Below are positions 1-12,000 of a DNA stretch of 64,000 nt, in pieces. The DNA is from Acestrorhynchus altus (taxonomy: Eukaryota; Chordata; Actinopteri; Characiformes; Acestrorhynchidae). The notes under the pieces are model-generated. The model did not search any database and was not told the DNA's origin. It saw only the letters and a program-made list of their open reading frames with translations. The first letter of the stretch is position 1, and every line of letters begins with the position of its first letter. The stretch is from NCBI GenBank assembly GCA_034509495.1, contig CM067520.1:26732811-26796810 (forward strand), in the 5' to 3' direction. A program made the translations under genes and the position numbers.

Positions 1-135
1 GAGAGAGAGAGAGAGAGAGAGGTGTGTCATTCTGTAACAACTGTAGGTTGAGAAAGAGAGAGAGAGAGAGACAGAGAGAGAGAGAGAGGGAGAGCGAGAG
101 AGAGAGAGAGAGGTGTCATTCTGTAACAACTGTAG

Positions 136-187
<52 letters not shown>

Positions 188-192
188 GTGTC
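1..192. repeat. Compound GA microsatellite
   Basis: Long (GA)n tracts are broken three times by the same short non-repeat segment, which contains TCATTCTGTAACAACTGTAG. The structure is therefore a higher-order tandem repeat of a GA block plus a unique block, and it runs off the left edge of the window. The Arg/Glu-rich open frames over it are by-products of the repeat. Confidence 0.95.
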
Positions 193-437
193 ATTCTGTA
201 ACAACTGTAGGTCCAGAGGTGTGTTTCTCACACTCTGGGGTTGAACATTAGCAGCAACTTAAAGTGCAAGGAAGGAAGTGAAACAAGCTCCAGCAGCAGT
301 TTCACACTGTTCTTCTGCTGGAACAGAACCAGAATGAAGCTGTGGACTTCCTAAACCAGCCAACAGAACAGACACCTCCTTCATAAAGAAGATAGAGGAG
401 CTCAGATCATCTCCCAGTAAAAGAGAAGAAAGCTCAG

Positions 438-486
438 TCTGATCTGATCTGATCTGATCTGCTCTGATCTGCTCTGATCTGCTCTG
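438..486. repeat. TCTGA/TCTGC pentanucleotide repeat
   Basis: About ten units of a 5-bp motif (TCTGA, some changed to TCTGC) lie in tandem. No gene is associated with them. Confidence 0.9.
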
Positions 487-639
487 GTCGCTGTATCCTC
501 TCTGGCTGGAGGCAACTGAGGGCTGTGGAATTTGGAGGAGCTTTGATCCACTCAAGTCTGGACGAGTCCAGTGAGTACTCACATCTTCTTTCTGATTCAC
601 CCTCAGTTAAGCCCCTCATAATGCAGAACTATTATTCAG

Positions 640-945
640 ATTCCAGTATGAATTCATCAGTATCTTCTTTAAATCATTCAGTATCTACTATGAATTATTC
701 AGTGTCCACTACAAATAGTTCAGTATCCACTATGAATTATTCAGTATCGACTACAAATAGTTCAGTATCCACTATGAATTATTCAGTGTCCATTACAAAT
801 AGTTCAGTATCCACTATGAATTATTCTGTGTCCACTACAAATAGTTCAGTATCCACTATGAATTATTCAGTGTCCACTACAAATAGTTCAGTATCCACTA
901 TGAATTATACAATGTTCATTATGAATTATTTGGTATCGACTCTAC
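640..945. repeat. Minisatellite, about 42-bp unit (AATTATTCAGT family)
   Basis: Roughly six to seven copies of a unit alternate TATGAATTATTCAGTGTCC and ACAAATAGTTCAGTATCC half-units. The 162-residue open frame over it (525-1013) is a periodic Ser/Thr/Asn/Tyr/Val peptide that simply reflects the repeat. Related units occur near 28.6 kb and 43.2 kb. Confidence 0.9.
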
Positions 946-1552
946 ATTGTTCAGCACTATTTAAACTCTTTAAACCTTTCTGTAATTATAATGTAAATAT
1001 TACGAAATATTAAACTATGATCTTACACTAAACAGCATTTTAATGGAGCTACTGACACTGACACTGCAATGTGTCCAAACCCACATACTGATGGTGAGAC
1101 AGTACTGTCCTGGTCCTGGTTCTTAAACCATGCAGGTACATACCGATGAGCCACTGCCGTTTTCTTACGACAGTAATATGAATTGAGCTTCTTTGAAGAG
1201 CTCAGTACAGACTTTCCCATCAGCTCTGGTTTAGTGGTCATTACAAATACACCCAAATAAAAACAGCAAAACCAGTGTCCTGCAGGCCCAGAAACAGCCT
1301 GTAAGAAGGTCAGCCTTAAGGTCAGGGCTATTCTTATAGAAACACCTTCATGAACTGATAAGATCTTAGAGACAAAGACAGCTTATCAAAAGCATTTTAC
1401 TCGGGAACTCAGAGGACAACCAGTGAGAGCTGTACGGCCAGTTTCATATACTAGACTAAACTGGGTCCAAAAACACGAGAGATTCTTCTGCAACAAAGCT
1501 GAGACAACGTCCAACTGCATTTATGATTGTACACGAGTCTATTTATTACACA

Positions 1553-1697
1553 CTCTAAATGTAGGTATTGTGATATACACTGAGGGGGAGGAGCTACAGT
1601 CTCTCATTAGGGTGAATATTAATAACTCTAAATGTAGGTATTGTGATATACACTCAGGGGGAGGAGCTACAGTCTCTCATTAGGGTGAATATTAATG
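1553..1697. repeat. Tandem duplication of 73 bp
   Basis: Two almost identical 73-bp copies begin CTCTAAATGTAGGTATTGTG and end before AATATTAAT. The match is close enough to imply a recent duplication. Confidence 0.9.
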
Positions 1698-1698
1698 T

Positions 1699-1800
1699 CC
1701 TATGAGGACCATCAGACCATTGCAACTCATCCAGAAAGCAGCAGCGCGGCTCGTCTTCATTGATCTTAACAGGCTGTTGGAGCTTCTTCCCTCAGGCCTG
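1699..1800 (+). mobile_element. LINE reverse-transcriptase C-terminal fragment
   Basis: Frame + of this stretch reads RPLQLIQKAAARLVF, the conserved motif near the C-terminus of many L2/CR1-type non-LTR retrotransposon polymerases (PLQLIQNAAARL-like). The homology stops after about 30 residues, so this is a dead scrap. The clade is not certain. Confidence 0.55.
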
Positions 1801-2189
1801 CATTCTAGGCCATGGGTTCCTTCTTGTCCTGCACAGACCCTTCAGGCTGTTTCCTGACAGTTTAAATAAACCACAAGTCAAATATCTGACATTACTATAC
1901 TAACAGTACCTGTACTGACCACATTCTGACCACTTCCCATGTTTATTTGGGTTTACTCTAATGTTCTTTGGAGTTAATGACATACTTTTTGCTGTCCAAG
2001 GCTTTTGTCCAGGACAGTATTTAGATAAAAGAAGGGGAGAGACAGCGATACAGAGACAAAGAGGAAGAGAGACAGAAAAGACCGTGTTTATGCTGCAGCT
2101 GTAATCAGACCCTTTTCAGTAACCTCTCAGTGTCATTCTACTGATACCTCACACACCACTCAACCGTCCTTCCAGTCCATCAGGCTTAG

Positions 2190-2377
2190 CCTGCACACAC
2201 ACACACGCACACGCACTTGCACATGCACTTGCACACACACACACACACTGAGCTGTATTCTGTGGAGAACCCCTGGTATGAACAAAAGAGAAACAAAAAC
2301 ACAGTCATAATTATCCAAACACACCCGCTGATAACTTCACAAAACTCTGTAAGAGCTGAGTTTCTGTCTTTCAAAAT

Positions 2378-2423
<46 letters not shown>

Positions 2424-2455
2424 TTCGAGCTGTATCTTGTGGAAAACCCCTGGCA
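2190..2455. repeat. CA repeats with a duplicated flank
   Basis: Two CA-rich tracts (2190-2248 and 2379-2420) are each followed by a related segment beginning GAGCTGTAT and running through AACCCCTGG. A unit of about 190 bp carrying the CA tract was therefore duplicated. Confidence 0.8.
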
Positions 2456-2627
2456 TTTACAACAAACAAACAAAAAGAAACACAGGACGATTCCAGTTTC
2501 GTATTTCATATCCAAACTGAAAGAGGAATGTGGGGAGTCATGACTGCTCTAATAAAAAGCACAAACTGTTAAACTGGTCTTCAGGAAGGTCAGATGACTG
2601 TGGTGTGTTTGTTCCGTCTCTGCAGAG

Positions 2628-3142
2628 ATGTCTCAATCACCGTGTGAGCCAACCTGCCAAACTCCGCTCACATACACACAAAGCTCACGTGACGTTGAAC
2701 GTGGAAGCGCTCAGGACTGCAAGAACCGAGACTACAGAACTCTGGCCATCAGCAGCATCGTCTGCGGCCTTTCCTGCATCGGCATCATGTCCCTGATCTA
2801 CTCTGTGAAGGTAATACCTGCATTGTGTATATCGGCCACTTTATCAGAAACCTCGCTCTTGGCAAGGTGGTGTTTCTAATAAAGTGGCCAGTGATGAAAT
2901 AGAATGTAGGTGTGTCCATGAACTGATCATCTAATGAGTTCTTTCCTGACCCCTGCCAGACTCGGGCGGTCAACAAAGGGAAGCTTATCCCAGCAGGAGC
3001 AGACCGGGAGATGAAGGCCAAGAAGTATTCGGAGAAAGCTCTGCATTATGGGATATTAGCCATCGCAGTCTGGGTGGGCATTTTAATCAGCTTCCCTCTG
3101 CTCACCGGACTGGTGTCGTACCTCCTGACCTTAAAAGACTGA
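2628..3142 (+). CDS. tmem265: Transmembrane protein 265-like (dispanin/CD225 family), 2 coding exons
   Basis: The coding exons are 2628-2810 (61 codons) and 2960-3142 (60 codons plus TGA), giving 121 residues. The intron is a phase-0 GTAATA...CCAG. A splice acceptor (CTCTGCAG) lies 2 nt before the ATG, so a 5' UTR exon should exist upstream and I cannot place it. Two hydrophobic segments, about residues 37-59 and 91-118, are separated by a basic loop. The pattern Y-S-V-K after the first segment, then the A-K-K-Y-S-E-K-A-L stretch before the second, matches the CD225/dispanin fold. These are small two-pass membrane proteins. TMEM265 itself has no established function that I know of. I prefer TMEM265 over other dispanins because PRR14 and TMEM265 are near neighbours at human 16p11.2. 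It is the only gene here on the + strand, and lies tail-to-tail with prr14. Confidence 0.78.
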
Positions 3143-3547
3143 GAGAGGCTGCAAGACTCTCCAAGTTGAAACCAAGAGAAATGACCTGTCACTATGGACA
3201 CCGGGTTCCAGACAGATGTTTGGACGTACACTGTGAACTTCACGAACATCTAAACACACTGTTCAAGAAGTCCAAACAGTAAAGGACCATCTGTGTGTTT
3301 CAGGTCATACCGAAGCTTCTAGGAAACGGACTCAGTATTGCATTACAGGGTAGGACTTCCATTAAGAGTGGACTTTCCGGAATGAGGGATCTTAGCACTT
3401 CTAGGACTTTACTTTATTACACTTTAAAACACGTTTAACACTTTTAACACAACCAGTATACGCTCTTAAACCTGCCACAAAGGGTTTGCTGAGTGATTCC
3501 ATAGAAGAACCATTTCTGTAGAAGCCATGTGTGCACAAACACTGTCC
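3143..3547. other. 3' flank of the TMEM265-like gene
   Basis: No open frame or recognised repeat is present. Part is probably 3' UTR of the preceding gene. I do not see a convincing AATAAA signal before 3550, so the transcript end is unknown. Confidence 0.4.
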
Positions 3548-3800
3548 CCAAGAAGAGGAGGACTCATACAGAAGTGGTGTCTCTCAGTACGGCATCGGGT
3601 TTAACACAACATACCAGACGTCTCTGCATGGAGGTGTAGTGATTCCTAATGGTGTCCTGTGATGATCCATCCCATGCAGCTTGAATGTTCTCACTCAGTT
3701 CTGCAGATGGTGTGGTAGGGGTGGAGTGTTGATAGAGCGTCCAATAGCATCCACACATTTTCAATCAGGGACAGGTCTGGAGATGGTGAAGTAGGGGTGG
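3548..3800 (-). mobile_element. Tc1-like transposase remnant (C-terminal part)
   Basis: The - strand carries a degraded reading of a transposase tail including PSAELSENIQAAWDGSS and SMQRRLVCCVKPDAVLR. The same region is found on the + strand at 24,680-25,005 and 36,590-36,925. Frames are broken and the N-terminal catalytic part is missing, so it is inactive. Confidence 0.75.
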
Positions 3801-3945
3801 ATTGTTGATAGGTATTGTTTTGACAATGAATGTATGAAGGTTCTTCACCAATTTAACGTTTCCTCGCATCTCTTTTACAAAAATGGTTCTTCTATGGTAT
3901 CACTCAAAGAATCCTTTGTAGCGCCTTATTGTTTCCCAGGCCTAG

Positions 3946-4400
3946 ATTAAGCCTAGTCTTTTAGTTTGTGCTTAATCTGGATCTGGAAATCCAACCATAT
4001 ACAGTATGTGCAAATGCACACACACCTTCTCTCTCTGCCAATAGAATAGGACTCTCTGGAGCAGATGAACAAACATGACTTTATTGTCTCCATGTCTAAT
4101 ACCAGGGATGGACTAGAGGGTATAAAGACCCCCAGTATTGAGCTGTGGTGCAGTGGAACTGTGTTCTCTGGAATGATGGAGCTCCATACAGTACATCTGG
4201 GATGAGTTGGGGATGAGGTGAGGTGGTGATCATCCAACATCCTGACCTCACTAAAGCTTTCGTCTCTGAATGCAATCAGATCACCACTGCGATGGTCCAG
4301 AATGTAGTAGAAAGTCTGGACAGTAGAGAGTTGCTCCAACAGAAGCAGATAAACTGAAAAGTGAAAGTGTCCCAATACTTTTGGTCCATACAGTGTATAT
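3946..4400. mobile_element. Non-autonomous Tc1/mariner-like element
   Basis: It ends with CCAATACTTTTGGTCCATAC, a terminus typical of abundant fish Tc1-related elements. Internal sequence such as GTCTCCATGTCTAATACCAG recurs at the right edge of the window (63,855-64,000), and the same terminus occurs near 48,685. No intact open frame is present. The exact left end is not resolved. Confidence 0.65.
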
Positions 4401-4429
4401 GAGCCTCATAGCTTTAGAGCTAAAACTAA

Positions 4430-4830
4430 AGCATCACACTTTAGACATCAAGTGTCTTTGTTGACTATATTTGGGCTCTTTTTGTAACAATCGCTTTACA
4501 GACAAACGATCATAGAAAAGCATCGATCGGTAGAATCTCCTGAGCCCAAGTTCACCATTGGGTCGTAGGGTTCTCCAGAGAAACGGGGCTCCATCTTCTT
4601 TGGGATGAGTTGGAGTGGCAGAACTAATCATCCACATCAGTACCTGACCATAACAATGGTCTCTTGGGGCTGAATGCAATCAAATCCTGCTCACAGCAAT
4701 GTTCCAAACTTCCAAGAAGCAGAGAAAGTTACTGCAAAAAATAAAAAATAAATAAGGGACCACCTTTCTATTGATACTTTGATACCAAAAGGAAGAGTGG
4801 GGGAGCAGATGTCCACATACTTTTGTCCAA
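4430..4830. mobile_element. Second degenerate copy of the same element family
   Basis: It shares GGGATGAGTTGGAG and the GCTGAATGCAATCAAATCCT segment with the neighbouring copy, and ends with a diverged CACATACTTTTGTCCA terminus near 4815-4835. It lies directly beyond the inferred prr14 polyadenylation site. Confidence 0.55.
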
Positions 4831-4915
4831 AGAGTTTCCTTTATGAAACACTGGATCTTGGTTTGGTTTTGTGAAAGTGTTCAGACCATTTTAAAACACA
4901 CTGCTGTGAAATATT

Positions 4916-4921
4916 TTTATT
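4916..4921 (-). terminator. Candidate prr14 polyadenylation signal
   Basis: The - strand reads AATAAA here, about 2.8 kb past the prr14 stop and just before transposon debris begins. It is the best candidate for the transcript end by position. Nearer signals could also be used. Confidence 0.4.
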
Positions 4922-7708
4922 GACACTCTGCTTCCTGACAGCAAACACCGAAGACAGACAAACCACACGGTGCTCAGAGCGCTTCCTCAGAACGTACGGT
5001 CAAAAACTTACGTCTTCAAAAAAACAACTTTGTTACATTAATTTTTACACTTTTTTATGCTTCTTCAAAAATATTCATGCTTAATTGTGCTTCTGTGTTT
5101 TGTACAACAGATGTTAAAGGATTGTTAATAAAATGTGTAACAGTCAGAGCTTTCCTGCTGGGTTCGGACGCAGATCTGGAATTTTAAGAAAGAACTTCCT
5201 TTAGAAAAAAAAGACACAAATATTCCAAAACGATTCCATAAAAAAAAAAAAACGAGTTACAAACATCAACATCCTGTACAAACACCGCTTTCATAACTAC
5301 AAGGAATTTATTACTTTGAAGAAAGAACCAGAATTCCCGCAACAGCCGACGTGATCCGGGTTTAAATCGGAAGTTCGCCTGAAGGAATCCAGACTTCAGC
5401 ACTTTCTCATAAACGTCCAGGACAAACAATATGTTCCGTCTTTTCAAAAGTGGAACATTATCGCTGCCTCAAGCAAATGAAATCAAAACCAGACCCATAC
5501 CAGAGGTGGGAATTTCAGGTCCAGCAACTGAAAATCCCTCCCAGATTTTGTTCCATCTGGACGGCGTGGACATTATTAGCGAAATGAATTCAAGGTGGAG
5601 TGAGGACGGTTGTTACTCCACAAATATGACCACCAGAGGTGAGTATTACAGGTGCAGGAAGTCAAAATCCACCGCATGTCCCATTAATCAGTCCCATCAC
5701 TGCTACACGACTGTTTATGGCACATTGAACAAGAACATGGTCATAAAAACACGAGTACCCTGAGAGAGAGGAGCTTTAAAGGCACTTCATGACCAGCATC
5801 CAGAACGGTTCTGCACTTTCTGACCACACAACTGGTCAGAGCTTTCATTTTCGCCAAAACACGAATTCTGGACTTTCTGGGCTGAAACACTTGGAACGAA
5901 GTGCTCTTTCAGGACAATCGGACGAGTTGAATGAGTGGTTGAATATATATGTAAATATATACGTAGCCTTTATGAGTTTACCTTAAAATAGTGACGCGGT
6001 ACTGAAGGGCCGCGTTCGTTAGGTCAATACGACTGTCCACTGTTGCTGCCATATTCCGAGAATTTTGTTTGTGGACGGTCAGCACTTCTTGGGTTTCATT
6101 CAGTGCGTGGAGTGAAATACTGCATCACCTTGTTCAAGGCGGTAGCGACTTCAGACTCGAGGATGACTGGTGTAAATACCTGCGGGGTGTGCGACGGGAA
6201 TTATAGACTGAAAGGTGGTACAGAGCAGTGACTGTCTGGTGGACATCGGGTCACAAAGCAACGTTACCGACCGGCTAAAAGGAGTGATTGTGTTTGGGTC
6301 GAAGGCCACGGTGTGAAGGAGGAGCTGGATTTATAAGGTCTCCAGCGGCAGAAATCCCAGACTACAGGACGCAAAGGCCTCTTGCTCCTCTCCGCTCCAC
6401 ACGTTGATGATCTGCAGGTTCCTTTTGGAGGGTTCTTTCAGAAACTGGTTGTGAAGGTCCTGCGGTGACGTCGAGAAGCTGTTGTCTGGAAGCAATTTTC
6501 ATTCATAGGTTCACTGCAAAGCTCCTTCCTTCACACCGTGGCCCAAATCACTCCTTATATCCCATCAATAACATCCGCTCTGTGACCCATTTTCCACACG
6601 TCCATCGAGACGGTCACCGCACGGCACCACCTCTTCTCCATCTACGAATTGCGTTGCACACCCTGCAGGTATTAACAACTCCATCAACCTTGTGCAGCGT
6701 CATTCACAGGAGCCTAACTTTACAACCACTGCACGGTTTTGGTGCAATGACCTCAGTTTTCCATGGAAACGTGTCCTTCCCGACCGAACACGTCCAAAAA
6801 ACAAAACATGGCATCGCACACCTGAACAACACCTTAACAACACCAATAATGAAGCTTATTCAAACAGGCGTCAGCTGATAAAACACTTAATAACTGAGGT
6901 CAGAACTGATGTTTACGTAGCCTTACGTGCTGCCCTTCAGTAGAGTTAAACTGCACTGCTGTCAGAAGAAAACCTTGTATCTGAAGGTTAACTTGTAAAA
7001 AAATGGTTTTAATTTTTATATTTTAAGTTTAATTTTTGAATTGTTGAACAACAATGTCAGCTTTTGGAGCTTTAAGTAATTGTGGACCATTTCGATTGTT
7101 CTATTTGGGAGCAAATACAAGATTTTAATGTGACAGCAATGATGAAAAGTCTGGGTACCTCATTTCTATAAACGTAAATAAGCACATTTTACATGAAACC
7201 GATTTCTTTACTGAATTTAACGTCAAATCGACCTTCATTTTTTTGAGGTGCCCAAACTTTTGCACATTAGGATATAAATCAATATGCATTACTTCATATC
7301 TCTTCAGAGATACTGTCATACGAAAAACCCTGCATCTCCAGAACGTTGTTGATATTAATGTACAATATCGTATGAAGATTCATGAGAAGAAGGAAAGTCC
7401 GTGTAACGTAAAGAAGAGAGGCTGGTGTTTTTAAATAGAGTACAAAAACTTGGTGGAGCTCAATTTGTCACATGACCGTGAGAATAGAATCACAAACATC
7501 CACCACAACATTCGCTTTTCACAAATTATGACAACTATTACAGACCTTTACAAATATATAAACATATCGTACATGAAGCATAAAGTACACAGATGTACAT
7601 GTCTGGAGGGTTTTAATACGACGTGGACGTGCGGAACGTTGTTGCGAGTGGTTGTACAACAAGTAAAAAAAACGTACAAAAATAAGACGAGTACAGAGAA
7701 GCGCTCTG
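4922..7708 (-). other. Inferred long 3' UTR of prr14
   Basis: This 2.8-kb stretch directly follows the prr14 stop on the - strand. It has no coding pattern that I recognise and is notably poorer in simple repeats than other intergenic DNA here. Several open frames of 60-140 residues occur on the + strand (for example 5431-5763 and 6465-6878), but none resembles a known protein. The UTR assignment is inference and needs RNA evidence. Confidence 0.4.
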
Positions 7709-8977
7709 TTATGCCACCTGCTCCCGCGCCATCCAGGAGTCCAGCTCCTTCAGTTTCGAGCACAACAGTGAATCAAGGTCCTGCAGATTAAGTGCATCTT
7801 CGTCCCTGGACGCCCAAACGCCCCGGCGCGTTCGGCCCACCGCAGAGCCCCCTCCTGCTTTCCTTTGCGCTCCACCAGCAGTTGCCGCTGCGCCGACCAA
7901 TGGTTTCCTGGGCTTCCTGGTAACGCCCAGTTCAGGGAACTCGACAAAGCGCTTCACTCGTTTCTGACCGATCAGGGACTGGGAACCGTCCCGTCGGCTC
8001 AGAGGGACCTCAAATATGGTCTCCAAACGCCTGCAGGAAGAAACAGCCGCACAGCCTTTAAAATAAGAAACTATACATATACAAACAGACACGGTGACAA
8101 CATACGACGAGACAACAGACAGAGGGTGTCACTGTAATGTTGAGTAACGAGGGGTGTTGGAGGAGTGAATATGTAACGGGGACAGATGAGCAGAGGGATC
8201 AGCTCTGAGTACATTTTAATAAAGGGCCCCAGATGTTGATATCTTTTATGGTGAACGTACGTCCTTCCAGATGTTCAGCTTTACTGATCATTCTCGTGAT
8301 TTTTAGCCAATGTTACAGAAATGAGGGTTTCTCCCCATCGGCGCCTCCAGCTTCCAGGGGACAAATAAAGGCCACACACACACATTACATATATGAAGTG
8401 TGTGTACGCGCCAGCACACCACACGCAAGTTAAACCCAAATTTGTTTGTGAGAGTTACGCAAAAAGTCACGTCTAAACACTGAACTTTGGAGGTTTGAGT
8501 CACAGAACGCTGCGGTCACACGTCAGTCACACCGCGTTCATCTGATTTCTCGCTCTGAAATCCTAAACCTGCTACGAATAAAGGTCCCGAGACATAATGG
8601 CACAGAAATCAACGCAGACACAAGAAGCCAACTGTGCTCCTCAGATAAACGTAAAGCCTCCTTCATTCATGTTTAATCCCATTAAAGTGAAACAGGAATC
8701 TGAAAAACTATAATTCAATACAATAAAACAGAAACTCTCTGAATAAAATCAACAATGAAAGCAGTTTTTGGAGGAAACTGTTCTGTTAAATCCAAACCCA
8801 TCAATTTACACTCCCAGCAAGACAGTTTAACCCATGACCTTCTGAAGACGCCTGCAAGTGTGATGTTAGACTCACCCTTCAGGCGGTTTGCTGAAGTTCT
8901 TGTTGGTGTAGATTTCCTCAACACTGAAAACCTTTTTCTTTATCCTGGAGAAACGAAGAACAAAGATTCTGTATGAA

Positions 8978-9027
<50 letters not shown>

Positions 9028-12000
9028 TAGGAACAAACCTGATGGCCTTAGGAAGCCCCATTGGTGTGAGGTTGTACTGGGGTTTGGGGAGAGTTTTGCG
9101 GATGCGAATAGAGGACACTTTCCGTCGCTCTGTCTGCTTGTCGTCAGACTGTAATAAAAAAAAAAAAAAAAAAGACATTTTAAATCATTATATGAAACAA
9201 TCAAACCTTTAGTAAATAATCATTTAAGATGAAATAAAGTAATAATGAAGGTTCGTTTTGTAGAAATACATAACGGATCAGTAAAGACGGTTCTGGTATC
9301 TACACTGGAGGTGAAGCAGCAGATAGCAGTAGATTTAGAATCAGTAGAATGAATCCCATTGGTTCATACATAAAAATATGCAAATTCAATGCTTGCTTTC
9401 AAAATCATCCCTGAATGATCACTGAATTTGTAACAGGAGCGTTACCTTGATCTCGGAATCCGACAAAGCTCTCTCCTCGGATATGGTCCTGGACGAAAGC
9501 TCAAGGCTGAAGCTGGACGGCTCATCGTCCTCACATTCCTGCTGGACCACGTCGGCCTCCGTTGGGACAGGCGCAAATACACTGGAGAAGAAGGGAACGC
9601 AGTCGGTTAGCTGTTCACTGGCAGACGCTGAAACTCCGCGCTGTAGACGTACACGGATCAACCACAACCATGTGATTTTATCAGCTCCTCTCACCGACAG
9701 GAGAACGTTACGCTCTGTGATTACAGAACTGCATTCAGGACCCCACAGGACCACCACGGGGCAGCTGTTAGGTGGGTGGTGGGTCATTCTCAGCACTGCA
9801 GTCACACTGACATGGTAGTGGTGTGATAGTGTGTGTTGCTGGTACGAGTGGATCATATCACATCAACATAACATCTGCTCTGTGGTGGTCCTGTGGGGTC
9901 CTGATCATTGAAGATCAGCGTGAAAGGAGGAGAATAAAGTCTGCAGAGAAACAGATGAACTACAGTCTGGAATTATAGAAGCACAAAGAGCTCCTGTGTG
10001 GTCAGAGGAGCTGATAGAGTGGACAGCGAGTTATGGTTGATCGGTGTAGTCCAAGAACATGGAACTGCAAAAATAACCGATGTTATGGTGAAAACACATT
10101 CGAGACGCTGCTCCTACACGAACGCTGAAATGTTTTGGAGGACAAACAGACAGTACGGTTGTGATACGCTTGTCCTGTCCCGGAGATCTTAGATGATCCT
10201 GGACAAGCAGATAACCTGGTCTACAAACCGTCGATTGCTATGTTATGTAGAGCAGTCTAGACTCGTATATAAAACTACGACCTCCTTCCAACATTCTGAA
10301 CCCAAACGTACTTCTACACTCAAGGACAAGACATACGAGTGTATCTCAGGAAATTACAGTATTGTGGAAAATATTCTAGAATAAACACTAAGTTATGGTT
10401 TTCCATCACTATCTTCATTAAACATCTCCAAAGTTCTCCTCATGGAGTCTCATCAACACCTGCTTTGGTAAATCAGTGCTTAGTGATGTTAAATCAGGTG
10501 TGCTGCTGATGGAATTGAACACATCCAGGCACTGGCCAGGGGCGTGCAGGAGAAATCTGGAACCTTTGTTCTACAGACCAGTTCAGAAGATCTATTTCTG
10601 TTTACCTGCATCTGTTCTAACGGGGTCTGGAGCTTCTGCACTGATCACTCTTATTGATCAGAGACAGGACAAGGATTTCAGAGCTATATGTTCTACATGT
10701 AATGAATTTGAACCCTTTTGTGATCGAGTTCCGTCTGTCTGCAGTGTCGTGTTCTGGCCCGAGATCAGCGGGAGCTCTACGATTTAACCGTTACTCAGCT
10801 GTAGAGACACGGGGTCTCAAACCCTTGACACAGACTGGCAATGTGAGGTGGGGGAAGAAGCTGGAGGAACTGGTGAGGACATCTGATTATTGGATCGAAG
10901 CCAAAAAGGGACCAGCAACAGCAAATCTCGTTGGTTAACTTTGGAAGTAAATTATGATAAAGAATAGAATTTAATCACAATAGTCCAACTTCCTGAGACA
11001 CACTAGTTCAAGTACCAGTTAAAACTTTAGGCAACATACTCCTGTACCTGTGTCCCCAAATTCACACACATGAATCAGCTTTATATATTGTCTACAGGAA
11101 CTTAGTTGGTCAGGTGTGTCCAAACTTTTGACTGGTACCATCAAGACCTACACAAACATCTGGGCGTGTGCCTTGGGAAGGATTTAGGAATGCGACAGAT
11201 TACCTGCATGGTGATGATACAGAGGCAGAGGACTGCTCAGGTGTGTGAGGGACACTGGCGGAGAAAGCAGGATTGATGGTGAGGGTTGGGGACGTGGGGG
11301 ATTTCAGGAAAGAGGGTGATGAGGAGGACTTGGTAAAACTACGTGGAGAAGCGCGGGCAAGGCCACAATCATCGTCGCTACGGCCTTGGCTTGATTTCTT
11401 GGACAGGAAGGCTAGGGGACTGGACAAAAAAGTAGACGCGAGGGTCGTGAGGGAGCTGGAGTGCGAATACGGGCATACTTCCTTGCGGAGGCACAAGGGT
11501 GCGATCTCCCGTTCTATTTCCACGCTACACACTGTGTGTCTGCGGGCACGTTTGGACGGAGAGTGAGGATGAGGAGCAAGGGGTGGTGCGGGGCGGGACT
11601 TTCTGGGCGGAGTGGGAGGATCTGGGTCATGCAAGGGCGGTAAAAAGGCATGGTCACGGTGCAAGAGGGACGGGATGTCAGGACAGGAAAAGCTTCGCAG
11701 GAGGCGACTAGAGCCGCTACCTGACGACGACACAACAGGGACAGGAATTTCCTTGAGATTTCGAGTCTGGACGTCATCATCTTGAGCACGCTTCCTCTTT
11801 GCCAAGGACATACACTTTCTTCTCCGTCGGTCTACTTTCAGTTTCTTCTCCTTTCTTAACAAAACTTGACATTTGCTCAAATGTCCAACGTCCTCATTCA
11901 TTAAACCCCGATCTTTTAAGTGCATCAGTGTTGACTTGGACAGAGAGGACATGCCAATTCGCTCCTCAGCAGGAGGGACCACTCTCCCCAACCTTCTTGT

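Noticed and set aside
24..251. Arg/Glu/Ser-rich open frame at the left edge
   Set aside because: It is the translation of the (GA)n microsatellite, with no start context or splice signals.
525..1013. 162-residue open frame of repeated Asn-Tyr-Ser-Val-Ser
   Set aside because: It reflects the 42-bp minisatellite, whose period is a multiple of three. Related arrays elsewhere are not open.
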